From positions 52,948,001 to 53,012,000 of the forward strand of contig OZ231127.1 in NCBI GenBank assembly GCA_965153355.1: a stretch of DNA of 64,000 nt, written 5' to 3'. The position numbers and the translations under genes were made by a program. The notes under the pieces are model-generated. The model did no database searches, was not told the origin of the DNA, and saw nothing but the letters and a program-made list of their open reading frames with translations. The DNA is from Flaccisagitta enflata. Its lineage: Eukaryota; Chaetognatha; Sagittoidea; Aphragmophora. This document shows, piece by piece, positions 1-12,419 of the stretch (the first letter of the stretch is position 1; each line of letters begins with the position of its first letter).

Positions 1-410
1 TCCTAACGAAAATACATTTTGTTATATTAGTCAAACGTCAAAGGATTTTCTAGGAGAAATTTGATTCTCTGAACAGTAAAAGAACCATACAGCCAGCTTT
101 ACAAACAAGTGTGTAATGAAACTTCCGCAATCTGTCTCACATGAGAGCCCGCACATTGTGAGAGGAGAACAAGCCCGACCGGGCAACAACGTGTTCTGGC
201 TTTTTTTTTCGCGGAGTGAACTGCACGCTGGGTTATGAGCAATATCGGGGGGAAGATGGACGGACAGGCAGACTCTCCTTGATGAGAGAGCGTCTCAAAA
301 CACGTTATCCATCGTTTGATCCGGTCTGTGATCTTGCCACGGTCGAAAAGAACATTAAAATAATTGAAGGCCAAGTAGGCCAACTATGTGTCTTCCGTAA
401 ATCAAGCGCA

Positions 411-705
411 TCAACGAATGAATGATGAGTGAATGAATGAATGAATGAATGAATGAATGAATGAATGAATGAATAAATAAATGAGTGTATGAATGAATGA
501 ATGAATGAATGAATGAATGAATGAATGAATGAATGAATGAATGAATGAATGAATGAATGAGGGATGAATGGCGTTTTTAAAACCTGATGGATGAATGGAT
601 AAATGAATGAATGCATGAATGAATGAATGAATGAATGAATGAATGATTGACTTATTGATTGATTGCTTGATTGATTCATCGATTGATTGATTGATTGATT
701 GAATG
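411..705. repeat. (TGAA)n then (GATT)n
   Basis: Tetranucleotide arrays broken by one short unique block at 560-600. The sequence left of it (1-410) shows no recognisable gene; a 69-codon plus-strand frame at 216-425 has no family I know. Confidence 0.9.
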
Positions 706-1900
706 TAAAGACATTAAAAAACAAAGAGAAATGTATTAATGAAATAATGATGGAATTTTTGGCGGCGATCCGCATGATTCTTAAAGAGGCGAATAACGGA
801 TGAATCAACAGACATGACAGACCCTCTCATTTCGATTGAAAGACCTGATTCCTGGGATGATTACTGTGTTTTAAATGCATTGGTTTTATGTAGGGGAATA
901 AAAATTTAAATGAGAATTAATTTTTTAAAATCTTACGAAACAAATAAAAAGTGCAACAGCATCAGTAGACATGATAAGTGTAATTGCATCTTTTTGAATC
1001 AAATTAAAAAATCCTGATGAGGTCAATATTTGTTGAACTAGTTGATGTTGAATGAAAAAATTGGCTCTTCTGCCTTATGTATGCAATGACGCAACTAAAA
1101 TGAGATAGGAGAGAAAGGGGGAGAGGAGCGGAGAGAAGGGAGTTCTAATTACACGCCAAAAGAATTGAAAGGCTTCTCTTCATCAACGTTCATCAATTCA
1201 ACGGAACCAAATATAACTTCCTTAGTGAAGAACTAAATCAAATTTCCGCAGCAGCGTCAAAATTTCATGAAGACACTTTCAGTTTCACATCGCCATCAAA
1301 ACACGAATAACCTCTTGACTTTTTAAAGATCAATTATCAGTGAAGACAAATGTACACGACTGACCAAATTCGTGCGAATGGGCAGGGGCAGTTCTAAGAA
1401 AGGCTAATCAGGCACATTAGGCGGGGGCAGCGACCTGAAATCCGCCCGTAACTTTAATAAAAAAAAAAGCGTTATTGATGGGTGTGCAGACCAATGCCTT
1501 GCGGGACCCCATGGGCAGGGTCGGCCGGTCCCTCGGCACGGCAGGGCCGGATACCGGAGGTCGGGAGCTCGGTACGGGCAGGGGCAGTACTGGGGCTCGG
1601 TATAGGGGGTCGGTACTAGGTAATGATACAAAAAATCTGAGACAAGACTTCACATTCTTTTTAAAATACTGTTGAAAATCATAAACAATGAAAAAAAAAG
1701 AGAAAAAAGAAACAAACAACTTGAAATAGAAAAAAAAGTAGAATGTGCTGCAATTTCAGTTCCTCATTTGTTTTTAGTTTTAATTCAGTTTGAGACCCTA
1801 TGTTCCGATGTTTGGTTGTCGATGACCGGAAGTGAAGATAATCCCCAATCGCGATACCTGATTATTCCTTGCCATTCACTGTCTTCGACTTTTTTTCTTT
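706..1900. other. Unassigned intergenic or intronic DNA
   Basis: AT-rich except a GC-rich block at 1385-1625 with repeated GGGGCAGGGGCAG/GGTCGG motifs. No exon with convincing splice sites was seen. Confidence 0.6.

Positions 1901-1904
<4 letters not shown>

Positions 1905-1991
<87 letters not shown>
1905..1991. repeat. (GA)n microsatellite
   Basis: Pure dinucleotide array followed by a GAAAGAGA-type decay. Confidence 0.97.
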
Positions 1992-1995
<4 letters not shown>

Positions 1996-2045
1996 GAGAG
2001 AGAAAGAGAAAGTGAGGAAAAAGACTTATTCATTTCAGCGATTCT

Positions 2046-3486
2046 TCCATTATGATCCTTAAATTCTCGAGTTAATCATTTGGGAGAATAATCAATCATT
2101 TTAAAATGTGTTGTTAAATTATTTCAAAATAAAAAATTTATTCATATTTTTCACTGAAATGTACAAGCAAATAAATTTGAAAAAAGTGAAAGAAAAAGAA
2201 AGAAAATAAAAGATGCAAAAAATGACAATAACAGAAAATATAAAATATAAAACAAATTAAAGCAATTAGAAAAACAAAAGTAATAATATAATATTCAAGA
2301 AAAATGGAAAAAGAAAAGAAAATGAATAAAAAATGGAGAGTTAAAATGAAACATAAAAAGTAAAAAATGAGAAACTTCTAAAAAAAATTAGAAAAAAAGT
2401 TAAGTCTATGTAATCTATTAGTAAAAGCTATCAATTTTTTTTTATAATTCTAAAATGATCACAGAATATTTCCCATGAATGAAAGAAAAGATATGGAAAA
2501 ACAAACTATTTCCAATATTGTCGAAAACTGATAGATACGGAGAGAAGGAGGAGGAGGAGGAGGAGGAGGAGGAGGAAGAGGCAGAGGGCCGGGATAAGCA
2601 TCGGGTCCCGAGAATTCGGGACAAGGTGAGGTTCCGGCATGTCGGGGCCTCGGGACCCAAGTCCCGCCATGCATTGGTGCAGACGCGACGAGCGGACAGG
2701 CGGAGAGATGTACAGATGGACCGATCAACAGACCATGGTGTGTTTTGCTTGAAATCTCGCGCCACTTTACCGTCACCCACATTACCCATAACCACTCCCA
2801 CCCACTACACACGTCACCCAATCTTTTTCTCCCTCATTCCATCTCTTGTATTTTTTCCCTTTGCACTTGCAACTGGGAAAAGAAATAAATCAATTGGGAA
2901 TAAAAAAGAAAGCAAGAGGAGGGGATTAGTCGGTGAAAACTTAGAAATGAGAGAACAAACCGCCTGATTCTTCCATTCTCTAGCGTCCGCTAGTCAAGTA
3001 CGTGTATTTCACCAGTACAGTACCTTCGCTTTCATTGAGGGGTAATCCCATGTACAGGTTGATATAACAGATGATTCAAAAAGGCGAAAAAAACGTCACA
3101 TTTGAGGAAGTCCATACATAAAATATGACCAATATTGGTTATTGGTATAGCGTGCATTATACTTTATCAAGTTAAATATATACTTTATCTTAGCTAAAAA
3201 TCAATTTCTTGTCATATTACGTATATGTTTGGACTTCCTCATATGTGATGTGAATTTGCTCAACCATACAACAGATGATTGTATAACGGACCCGACCAAC
3301 ATATCATCAGACCAACAGACCACCCGATAAACGAATGGACACGACTTCCTCAGGCGACGCTTTTGTCTGATGAATACCTAGAATTTTCTAACGCTCTCGA
3401 TTCAAATTGAAAAAAAAGAACGGTTTTTAATTTCTCAATAATCAGATAATTTATCATCCAAACAGTTGCCAATTGTTTTTTGTGGT
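2046..3486. other. No gene seen; AT-rich with one GC island
   Basis: 2046-2480 is A-rich low complexity. 2546-2576 is (GGA)n. 2580-2700 is GC-rich with palindromic GTCCCGAGAATTCGGGAC. 3100-3250 holds a weak inverted repeat around GAGGAAGTCCATACATAAAA. No exon was recognised. Confidence 0.6.
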
Positions 3487-3529
3487 CTTTTTTTTGTTTT
3501 TTGTTTTTTGTTTTTTGTTTTTTGTTTTT
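3487..3529. repeat. (TTTTTTG)n heptamer
   Basis: Five to six perfect units of TTTTTTG. Confidence 0.9.
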
Positions 3530-3639
3530 CATAATCAGAGGTTGTTAGCGCGTCTCTTTTGACGAACGCCTCCCTATAAATGGTTTTCAATGAAATATTC
3601 TATTGTTTTTTTTTCTAGTGAATTCCATGTCTGAAAATT

Positions 3640-4175
3640 TATCCATCCATCCATCATTCATCCATCTATCCATCATTCGTCCATCCGTACATCATTCGTC
3701 CATCCATTCACCCATTCATTCATCCATCCATCATCCATCTATCCATCAATAATCCATTCTTCCATCAATCCATCCATCCATTCATCCATTCTTCCATCTA
3801 TCAATCCATCCCTCCCTCCCTCCCTCCATCCATCCCTCCCTCCCTCCCTCCCTCCCTCCCTCCCTCTATCCATCCATCCATCTCTCCCTCCCTCCCTCCC
3901 TCTCTCCATCCATCCATCCATCCATCCATCTATCCATCCCTCCCTCCCTCCCTCCCTCCATCCATCCATCCATCCATCCATCCATCTATCCATCCATCCC
4001 TCCCTCCATCCATCCATCCATCCATCCATCCATCCATCCTTTCATCCATCCATCCATCCATACACTTGATGTCTGAACATTATCTCTCATTCAACCATCT
4101 ATCCATCCATCCATCCATCCATCCATCCATCCATCCATCCATCCATCCATCCATCCATCCATCCATCAATCCATA
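3640..4175. repeat. (CATC)n/(CCTC)n tetranucleotide tract
   Basis: About 530 bp of ATCC units with blocks of CTCC; an interrupted compound microsatellite. Confidence 0.95.
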
Positions 4176-4447
4176 CCTTCCTATTGTCCATTTCCTTTTG
4201 TTTCATCGTCGTCGTTTGCGATTTCTTCACGGCCGCTTTTGGACTCGAATTCCAGTCTTTCTCTCTGTAAAATCAATTGTAATTGCAAATGACCCGCAGT
4301 TAAAAAGAATCGTTTACGTCAAATAAGACAATTTAGGATTGTGATTGGCATGAACGGACTGACTGACTGACTGACAATTCCCGTGTCCGTTTTTTTTTTC
4401 TTTTTTTTTTTTTTTTTTTGCAAAAAGGCAGATCTGTGCGTCCAGGC

Positions 4448-4480
<33 letters not shown>

Positions 4481-4561
4481 CAACTATCATACTGCAACTC
4501 TATGCTACAAGCATAAATATCTTTAAAGGCGAAGAAAGAGCTACACTGCGATTACAAAAAG

Positions 4562-4793
4562 AACAAAGCCGGATACACGGCCAATAAGTAGTCCCTTGCA
4601 GGTGGACAGGGGCAGTAAAGCGAGTGGGCAGAGGTAGTATCAAGGGTGGGGGCTGAAATGTGGATGGGCAGGGGCAATAATGCTTAGAAATCACGTAATT
4701 CGATTTTGTGTCTTCCAAAATTTCGCGTTACCTACGGACCTTCCTACGGACCTTCCTTCCTGCTTATAGAGTCGCTTAGCAAGCGACTAAAAA
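4562..4793 (+). mobile_element. Hairpin/(GTCC)n element
   Basis: Starts AACAAAGCCGGATACACGGC and ends in hairpin AGTCGCTTAGCAAGCGACT plus AAAAA. The core has CCTACGGACCTTCC in place of a clean GTCC array. It lies in the intron or 3' flank of the DCDC2-like gene. Confidence 0.7.
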
Positions 4794-5045
4794 CAAAAAA
4801 TAGGTTCCAACTTTAGCTATCGACCGTGTGCTTGCATTTTACATATTTACATCACCCTGAACAATATCACTTAATTCACACCAGTGGACGATATATTTTG
4901 GCAGGATTGCGCCGATTCTAACACCCTGCTGCAACTCTAGAGTCAAGACTCAAGTCTGTAGTCACCCCCTCCTCTCCCGCTAAGGATACTAAGACTTCAC
5001 TCGACGATACAACAATGACCTCCAGACGCGCGCGCGCGTGCTTAC

Positions 5046-5153
5046 CTAGTCATGGCGTTGTAGCTTCCATTTTTGAACTTTTCGGCGCCAGCAGCCACGT
5101 AATAACCATCTTTCTTCAAGTCGTCTATTCGAGCGATTCGTCTTCCGTCCAAA
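5046..5153 (-). CDS. DCDC2: DCDC2-like exon: end of DCX domain 2
   Basis: A 108 bp exon. Its first base completes Ser with the AG left by the 16594-16956 exon. It then reads LDGRRIARIDDLKKDGYYVA and AGAEKFKNGSYNAMT. The order LDG, DDLKK, YYVAAGAEKFK is the canonical C-terminal half of a DCX domain. The acceptor is CACCTCGCCTCAG after a pyrimidine-rich tract; the donor is AG|GTAAGC. It leaves two bases for a further exon below 5041, so the protein continues. The intron before it is 11.4 kb. Confidence 0.87.
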   Translation of the reverse strand, partial: FGRKTNRSNRRLEERWLLRGCWRRKVQKWKLQRHD

Positions 5154-5879
5154 CTGAGGCGAGGTGGTGAGTTAGGAGGAGGAGGAGGAGGAGCGTGGAG
5201 AGGAGGAGCAGACGGCAAGCCGGAGAGTGGTCGATTCCGTGGTGGTTTCATATTGTTGGGATAGAGAGGCGAGGAGGAGTAAGACGAAATAAGCGGAGAA
5301 ATGGACGGATGAAGGTAATAAAGGGGGAAAGAGAAAACGCAAAGATAAGAAAAGGTTAAGTAAAAGAGGAAATGAGGATTAGATGGAAAACGATGTCAAT
5401 CGCCGAATGATATGGAATCAAAGAGCTTAAGAGGAAAATAAAGGTGGAAGATATATGTGGAGGAAAATGACGAGATGTGTTGCTTTTTCTTAGTTTGCGG
5501 ACGATCTCAGTTTTTTAAAGATGAAGATTTTTGTCAAATGGCAAAAATAAAACTTTCAGTAACACGATGTTGTGATAGTTCAGACCTTCGGATTCAGTAG
5601 TCATGCTCATATGTTGGGTTTGAGTACCGATCGACAAAAACTCTTATAAATTGTTTATAGAGCGTGATACACTCAAAATCTCATTCTAAAGCCAAGAACA
5701 AGATTTGAGGTAAATGGAGTAAATGATCTTTTAGTCTTTTCCTCCTCCCAATATCGCGTGGAATACTCAACGAAGAGAGCAAAATATTTTATGGATGAGT
5801 GATTATGATTAGTTGGCTTATATTGAAAAGACGCCAAGGCATTGGAATCAAAGGTGGAAAGGAGAGAGAGAAAATGAAA

Positions 5880-6135
<256 letters not shown>

Positions 6136-6179
6136 AGATCACCACAAAAGAGAACAAATAGAATGCAAATTTCAATAAC

Positions 6180-7320
6180 GCATGCATGAGGGTTTGAAGA
6201 ACCCGTCACTTCATAAACTAACGATGAAAATTCCTTTCATATGCAATTTGCACATTGAATCACACAATACCAGGTTATCGCAGAAGCCAAAAGCCATAAG
6301 CGAAAGCTGACGAGAAAATCATTTTTTTAGTTTTTCTGCTTTTTCTTCAATTCATAAATGAATGAATGAATGGATGAATGAATGAGAAATTGTCACAAAT
6401 TGTCTTGTCTTTTCAAGGTAGCACCAACTTTGAAGCACTTGAATCGGTCTCATTATGGACGGAAGCCTATTGCTGCCCTCCTTCAATGATCAAGATCGTT
6501 CTGACAAAGGATGAGGAAGCGATTGACCGCTTCCGTTTTGGTGGGTGGGATAACTTCTAGTATTTGAAATCAAAAATGGAGGCGCCTCCACATCCCTAGT
6601 GCTAACTTTCATTGCTTCAACCAAACTCAAACAGTCATACATCGCTGTTGGCGGGCAGGGACCCTGGGACAGTTATGCAAAAGAAGCCACTGACTAATCC
6701 AAATAAACAGAGTGAGAGTGAACTGAAAGAAAGGAAGAGAGAGTGAACGCATGAGTTGAGTGGTAGGAAAAAAAATGAAATAATGCAATGCGCGTGTGGA
6801 GATGAAAAATGAGTGAAACAAGTGAGTTTTCATTCGTTTCCCTATTCATCAGGGAATCCCCCTACTGTCTCCACTGATATGAAAAGGGAATCGGCAAGAG
6901 GAAAAGGAGAATTAATGAGGGGAAGAACGCGATGGGGTGTTGATCTTGCGAGAAACTGCCGGCTCATGAATCAGGAAGAGAAGAAAACATCGTTTCAACT
7001 GAGTCGCATTCTCCGTATGTGTATATAACTGCGAAACATTCTAAACCGAAACATTCTCTAATAATACCCTACGTTATTGCCCGTGGGTGAATGCTGATTG
7101 GGTGTATATTGAACTCATTGGTCAGTGTCTAGTAGTTCTCTTTAGGGTTAGGGTAGACATACTTGTTTACTTACAGGAAGGATTTGCTAAATAGAAAACA
7201 GCGATTGATGCGTGGTTTGCCTTGCATTGCTTACTTCTAAAGAAGGTTCCTACGGTGCTGGGGAGTTGCTCGATACACATGGGCTCATTTGAAACGAAAT
7301 CACAAGTATTACATAATTGG
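6180..7320. other. Intronic DNA without recognised features
   Basis: A 60-codon plus-strand frame at 6378-6560 has no family I know. Two copies of TTAGGG near 7141-7155 are too few to be telomeric. Confidence 0.5.
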
Positions 7321-7580
7321 GGATAGACTTGGAATGGATTTTTGCTAAGTTAGTTTTGATAGATGGAAAACTAAGAGTGATGCGCGTAGTAACTAGTCAG
7401 TATGGGTATAGTGAGGGATATTGTTCCACCTGTCATAACTAAGAGGACGCTAGAACAATTCCTGAAAGTCGGGATAAGTGCGTAGTGATGCGTGTCATGA
7501 AGGGTTCAAAAGGCCCTCTCCCATGAATTTCAGTTCGCGTATTGTGGGGGGGTATTGTTCCACTTGTCATTCATCTTGAT
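7320..7580. repeat. Dispersed repeat, copy 1
   Basis: AAGTTAGTTTTGATAGATGG, GTAGTAACTAGTCAGT and AAAAGGCCCTCTCCCAT match 50740-50945 in inverse orientation. Confidence 0.65.
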
Positions 7581-7808
7581 AAAACTCAACTGAATTTCAG
7601 ATGTGTACCTGGACTGGCCGATAACTTATTCTTACATCATCTAAGATTTGTTTAATAATGAATGTCTTTGGAGTTTAAAGGCAAAAATTTGGGGGTTCAA
7701 ACACGAGAATCTCTTATAATAGTCGGTTCCCCTCGGGAAAAAATTTGAGCTTGAGATAGCAAAAACAATGGAATTCGAAGGGGAGAATATCAGAGAAAAC
7801 CAAAGGAG

Positions 7809-8164
<356 letters not shown>

Positions 8165-8244
8165 CCAAACACAAACACCCACACATCAAAACACGACAAA
8201 CGAACAGAGCATGGAAATTGTATAAGATGATTAGAAAGAAAGAT

Positions 8245-8314
8245 AGATAGGTGGATAGATGGACATATAGATAAACCGATAGATAGACAGATAAAAAAAT
8301 AGATAGATAGATAC

Positions 8315-8343
<29 letters not shown>
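8245..8343. repeat. (GATA)n microsatellite
   Basis: Continues at 8946-8975 beyond the inserted MITE. Confidence 0.95.
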
Positions 8344-8345
<2 letters not shown>

Positions 8346-8945
8346 CAGTACGATGGGAGCAGTGACAACCTAGACTGGAGGATAGATTTCAGGTACCCTA
8401 ATTTCATTTGTATCCTGAAATATTTGAGATCCAGGCTAATTAGTGGTTGCTCTATTGAGTGAATGCATTTGTGTCTCTTAAACCTCAACTTGTGACTTGA
8501 CCTTTTCAAGACTTCATTTTTAAAGGTTTTTACCATTTTTATTAGATCGGGCGAAAAATTCTATATAATTTTGAAAAAAAATTCAGCTCAATCGGACCAT
8601 TTTTACAGGTTTTACGGCTATGTTTAATAAACAAATGTTATGCAAATTAAATTTTGGGCAAAACTTAAAATGGCCATAAAACCTGTAAAAATAGACCGAT
8701 TGAGCTGATTTTTTTTTCAAAACCATATAAAATTTTCCACCCAATCTATTAAGATAGGTTAGAACTTTGAAAAATGAAGTCTTGATGAGGTCAAGTCGCA
8801 AGTTGAAGTTTGAGAGACGCAAATATTTTCACTCAATAAAGCAACCTTTAATTACCCTAAAACTCAAATATTTTATAATAAAAACAAAATTAAGGTACCT
8901 AAAATTTATCCTCCAGTCTAGGTCGTCATTGCTCTCATCGTACTG
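8346..8945. mobile_element. 600 bp Tc1/mariner-type MITE
   Basis: Arms of about 275 bp form an inverted repeat beginning CAGTACGATGGGAGCAGTGA and ending with the complement CATTGCTCTCATCGTACTG. TA flanks both ends (8344-8345, 8946-8947). A CAGT terminus with a TA duplication is typical of Tc1/mariner elements. It is inserted within a GATA microsatellite that continues on both sides. Confidence 0.85.
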
Positions 8946-9030
8946 TAGATAGATAAATAAATAGATAGATAGGCTATCCTTTTTATGAATGAGCAGATGA
9001 GCAAGAACAGAAAAGCCTACAAATGAGTGT

Positions 9031-9268
9031 TTTAAGATGCGGAGACGCAACTCTATAAGAAGTTTTGTCCGTCCGTCCGTCCGTCCGTCCGTCGGTCCAT
9101 TGGTCCCTAGAGGTGATCGAGTCGAAAAGTGGGAAAACGAGCTTTAGAAGCTTTTTGTGTATGTGTCTGTGTTCGAAGGAGGGTTGGGATGGGCGTTGGG
9201 TGTGGATGGGGGGGGGGCTGCCCCTGCCCACCCGTCCGCAATGATATTGTGACCCCGCGTCACTTGTT
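9031..9268 (-). mobile_element. Hairpin/(GTCC)n element, CGTCACTTGTT subtype
   Basis: Hairpin-like AGATGCGGAGACGCAACT, CTCTATAAGAAG, (GTCC)n, CGAGTCGAAAAGTGGG block, CTGCCCACCCGTCCGCAA and a CCCCGCGTCACTTGTT end. Confidence 0.75.
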
Positions 9269-9269
9269 T

Positions 9270-9960
9270 TACAAATGAATACTGTCTGTCATGGGTAAAA
9301 AAAATGTATGCCAATGAACTTCTGTACAAAACCTTGAGGTTTTACTGCTTTTCTGATGACTTTTGTTAATTTGATCTCTTAGGAATGACTAACCAACCAA
9401 CAAACCAACCGACCAGCCGACAACCGAGATGACCTCTTATAAAATTGCGTACCCACAACTAAAAAGAAGCTCGACCGACAGGTAGAGCCTCTAAAGAAAC
9501 AAGTTTGATAGACAAACAATAGATGCGCCCTCTTTGATACTGGTATGTTGTTAGTATGCAATGATTAGATGACTTTTCTACACAAAGAACAATTTCAAAC
9601 CATGACTTTGCTTGATGAAAATGTAGATGACATGAATAGATGTGAAGAAAGTAGGATGTTAATGACTGAAATTTCTTTATTCTGATACTATTTGCATGAA
9701 GTAGATGAGTGTTCATTTTTCATGAATTCAATATTTTTCAAGATTTCTTTTTAATTAGAAATTTAGAGGTCAAACACCATCCACTTTTTTCTTTTTTGAC
9801 TTTCTATTTCATTCAGTCTTTAAAGAACCTAATGAATGATGTGCTGGATAAGTTGAAATAATGCATGGATTCTAATATATGAAAAATTGAATTGAGGAGG
9901 TGGGAGGGATGGGGGCAAGAACCATATTAGGGATACAATGGTCAAGACTGTAAAGGATAA
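9270..9960. other. No gene seen
   Basis: Short ACCAACCAACAAACC decay of a hairpin element at 9388-9430; otherwise AT-rich unique DNA. Confidence 0.5.
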
Positions 9961-9975
9961 GGATAGCAGCTCAAG

Positions 9976-10793
9976 AGATGCGAGGACGCATCTAATAATG
10001 GTTAGGGGTGGTGTTTGAGTGTGTGGGAGTGCGTAGACTGATTTTGAGAAAATGGGAGACGGACCGACGGACGGACGGACGGACGGACGGACACACCCTC
10101 TTATAGAGATGCGAGGACGCATCTAATAATGGTTAGGGGTGGTGTTTGAGTGTGTGGGAGTGCGTAGACTGATTTTGACGGACCGACGGACGGACGGACG
10201 GACGGACGGACACACCCTCTTATAGAGATGCGAGGACGCATCTAATAATGGTTAGGGGTGGTGTTTGAGTGTGTGGGAGTGCGTAGACTGATTTTGAGAA
10301 AATGGGAGACGGACCGACGGACGGACGGACGGACGGACGGACGGACGGACGGACACACCCTCTTATAGAGATGCGAGGACGCATCTAATAATGGTTAGGG
10401 GTGGTGTTTGAGTGTGTGGGAGTGCGTAGACTGATTTTGAGAAAATGGGAGACGGACCGACGGACGGACGGACGGACGGACGGACGGACACACCCTCTTA
10501 TAGAGATGCGAGGACGCATCTAATAATGGTTAGGGGTGGTGTTTGAGTGTGTGGGAGTGCGTAGACTGATTTTGAGAAAATGGGAGACGGACCGACGGAC
10601 GGACGGACGGACGGACGGACACACCCTCTTATAGAGATGCGAGGACGCATCTAATAATGGTTAGGGGTGGTGTTTGAGTGTGTGGGAGTGCGTAGACTGA
10701 TTTTGAGAAAATGGGAGACGGACCGACGGACGGACCGACGGACGGACGGACGGACACACCCTCTTATAGAGATGCGAGGACGCATCTAATAAG
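9976..10793 (+). mobile_element. Head-to-tail array of six hairpin-element units
   Basis: Hairpin AGATGCGAGGACGCATCT starts at 9976, 10107, 10226, 10369, 10504, 10635 and 10770, giving unit lengths 131, 119, 143, 135, 131 and 135. Most of the spread is whole GGAC units; the 119 bp unit also lacks about 12 bp. Each unit runs TAATAATGGTTAGGGGTGG, a GTGTTTGAGTGTG block, (GGAC)n, ACACCCTCTTATAG, hairpin. Confidence 0.9.
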
Positions 10794-10799
10794 AAAACA

Positions 10800-11319
10800 T
10801 TGTTTAAGGTCATGAGAGATTACTGCCGGCAGAAATAACTTGACCTAGGTTAGCATCGGTTGACAAGGAGACTTGATAAATGAAAGAACGCAAATGCGAG
10901 CCCCGAGAACCCTCCTTGCCTTGGAGGGATAAACACGAAAATCTTTTGCTCGGCATTTGTAGTCGTTTGTTAAGGTTATGGAAAGACTGCTTTGCAAATT
11001 ATAGATATCATTAAGTTCTAAGTTGCAGTACTGATCAAGCCTATATAATACACGCCCTGGAAGCATACACATATATTATTTGATTACGCTTTGCGCGTAC
11101 TAGATGAGATAAGGACTACTCAGGTGTACTATCTAGATCAGGAATTTATATCGACAAAATGAAAAATGATTGATTTATCAAAAGCACGGAAAGCATACTT
11201 TGAGTTTGCCCTGTGAGGTAAAATTGTAACTTTGACTGTTCCTTATAGATGTATCTAGCACAAATGATAAAAGTGACAAATTCTTTAACGAAATTGGTAC
11301 TCTTCACTTTTGTATGATA
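10800..11319. other. No gene seen
   Basis: AT-rich intronic DNA between the array and the hAT MITE; no splice-bounded frame was recognised. Confidence 0.5.
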
Positions 11320-11327
11320 GGTGGATC

Positions 11328-11614
11328 CAGGGGCGTATGGGAGCCAAAGTTTTAGGGGTAGCCACCCCCAGTTTGTGTCCTAATAAATTATATGACCTGA
11401 TGAAAACTATTTGCCTTATTTCTATGTATCTTTTAAAAAAATATTAATTAATTTATATTTGAATTAAAACAATGAAAAAAACATTGCCCTTTCTTTATTT
11501 TTCTCTCTTTTTCTCTCTCTCTCTTTCTTTTTTCTCTTTCTCTCTTTCTTTATATTTTGTGTCCCAACAGGGGTAGCCATGGCTACCCCGGCGACCCCTT
11601 CTAATACGCCCCTG
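11328..11614. mobile_element. 287 bp hAT-type MITE
   Basis: Terminal repeats CAGGGGCGTA and TACGCCCCTG are flanked by the 8 bp direct repeat GGTGGATC (11320-11327 and 11615-11622). A CAGGG terminus with an 8 bp duplication is the hAT signature. The interior has a CTTT/TCTC-rich stretch. Confidence 0.88.
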
Positions 11615-11781
11615 GGTGGATCAATGTAAGACCCGGTATATATACATGTTCACCGAAATATCTGAAATTCACTACTGTTGCATACGGAAGTCCTCCCTAC
11701 CAAAATAGCTAAAATTCAAGTCCTCCCCTGCAGAATCCACCTTGAAAGGACTGCTTGCTTTATGTCGAGTTGAAAAAAAAA

Positions 11782-11950
11782 AACAAGGCCAACACCTATA
11801 AGTCGCGTGCGAGACTTACAGATTGACTTAGAATACCTTAGAATGACTTGGAATGACTTAATATACCCTAAAAGTGTGACCGACATACCGACGGACGGAC
11901 GGACGGACAGACAAAGCGGGGTGTAGAGTCGCGTCTCCGCGACTAAAAAA
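11782..11950 (+). mobile_element. Hairpin/(GTCC)n element, GGCCAACACC subtype
   Basis: AACAAGGCCAACACCTATAA, GTCGCGTGCGAGACTT, AATGACTT-type repeats, (GGAC)n, AAGCGGGGTGTAG, hairpin AGTCGCGTCTCCGCGACT. Confidence 0.8.
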
Positions 11951-12249
11951 AGATAGTAGTCAACGGAGCGCGCAAGTCGTAAAACTCAGACCCAATGCTC
12001 GGCTTTTTCTTTCTTTGCATTGCGTCTCAACTGTAATGTTTACTGCACCGTTTCCCATGGTATAGTCTGAATTTGGTGGTTTCTTTGAGCACCTTGTTAT
12101 GGCCTCATGAGTCATAGATCTGTTCTGTGTAATTATCTCGTTTCCTTCCTTTCCTTTTTTTTTGTCTGTCTTTTTGTCTATCCTCTTTCCTAACTTTCCG
12201 GCACTCGCCATTTGTTACTTTCATTCGTACCCTCTCAATGAAATATATC

Positions 12250-12367
12250 CATAGCATCTTCGGTCGGTCAGTCTATCTGTCTGTCTGTCTATTGGTCTGT
12301 CTGTCTGTCTCTGTCTCTCTATTTGTCAGATCGTCTGTCTGTCTTTCTCTTCTGTGTGTGTCTGTCG

Positions 12368-12414
<47 letters not shown>
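12250..12414. repeat. (TCTG)n then (CT)n
   Basis: Imperfect GTCTGTCT tract, then pure (CT)n at 12371-12414. Confidence 0.9.
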
Positions 12415-12418
<4 letters not shown>

Positions 12419-12419
12419 A

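Noticed and set aside
216-425. 69-codon frame ending in ATVEKNIKIIEGQVG
   Set aside because: Looks somewhat protein-like but runs into the TGAA microsatellite and has no recognised family or splice sites; left as a note only.
7141-7156. Telomere-like TTAGGG copies
   Set aside because: Only two copies in unique DNA.
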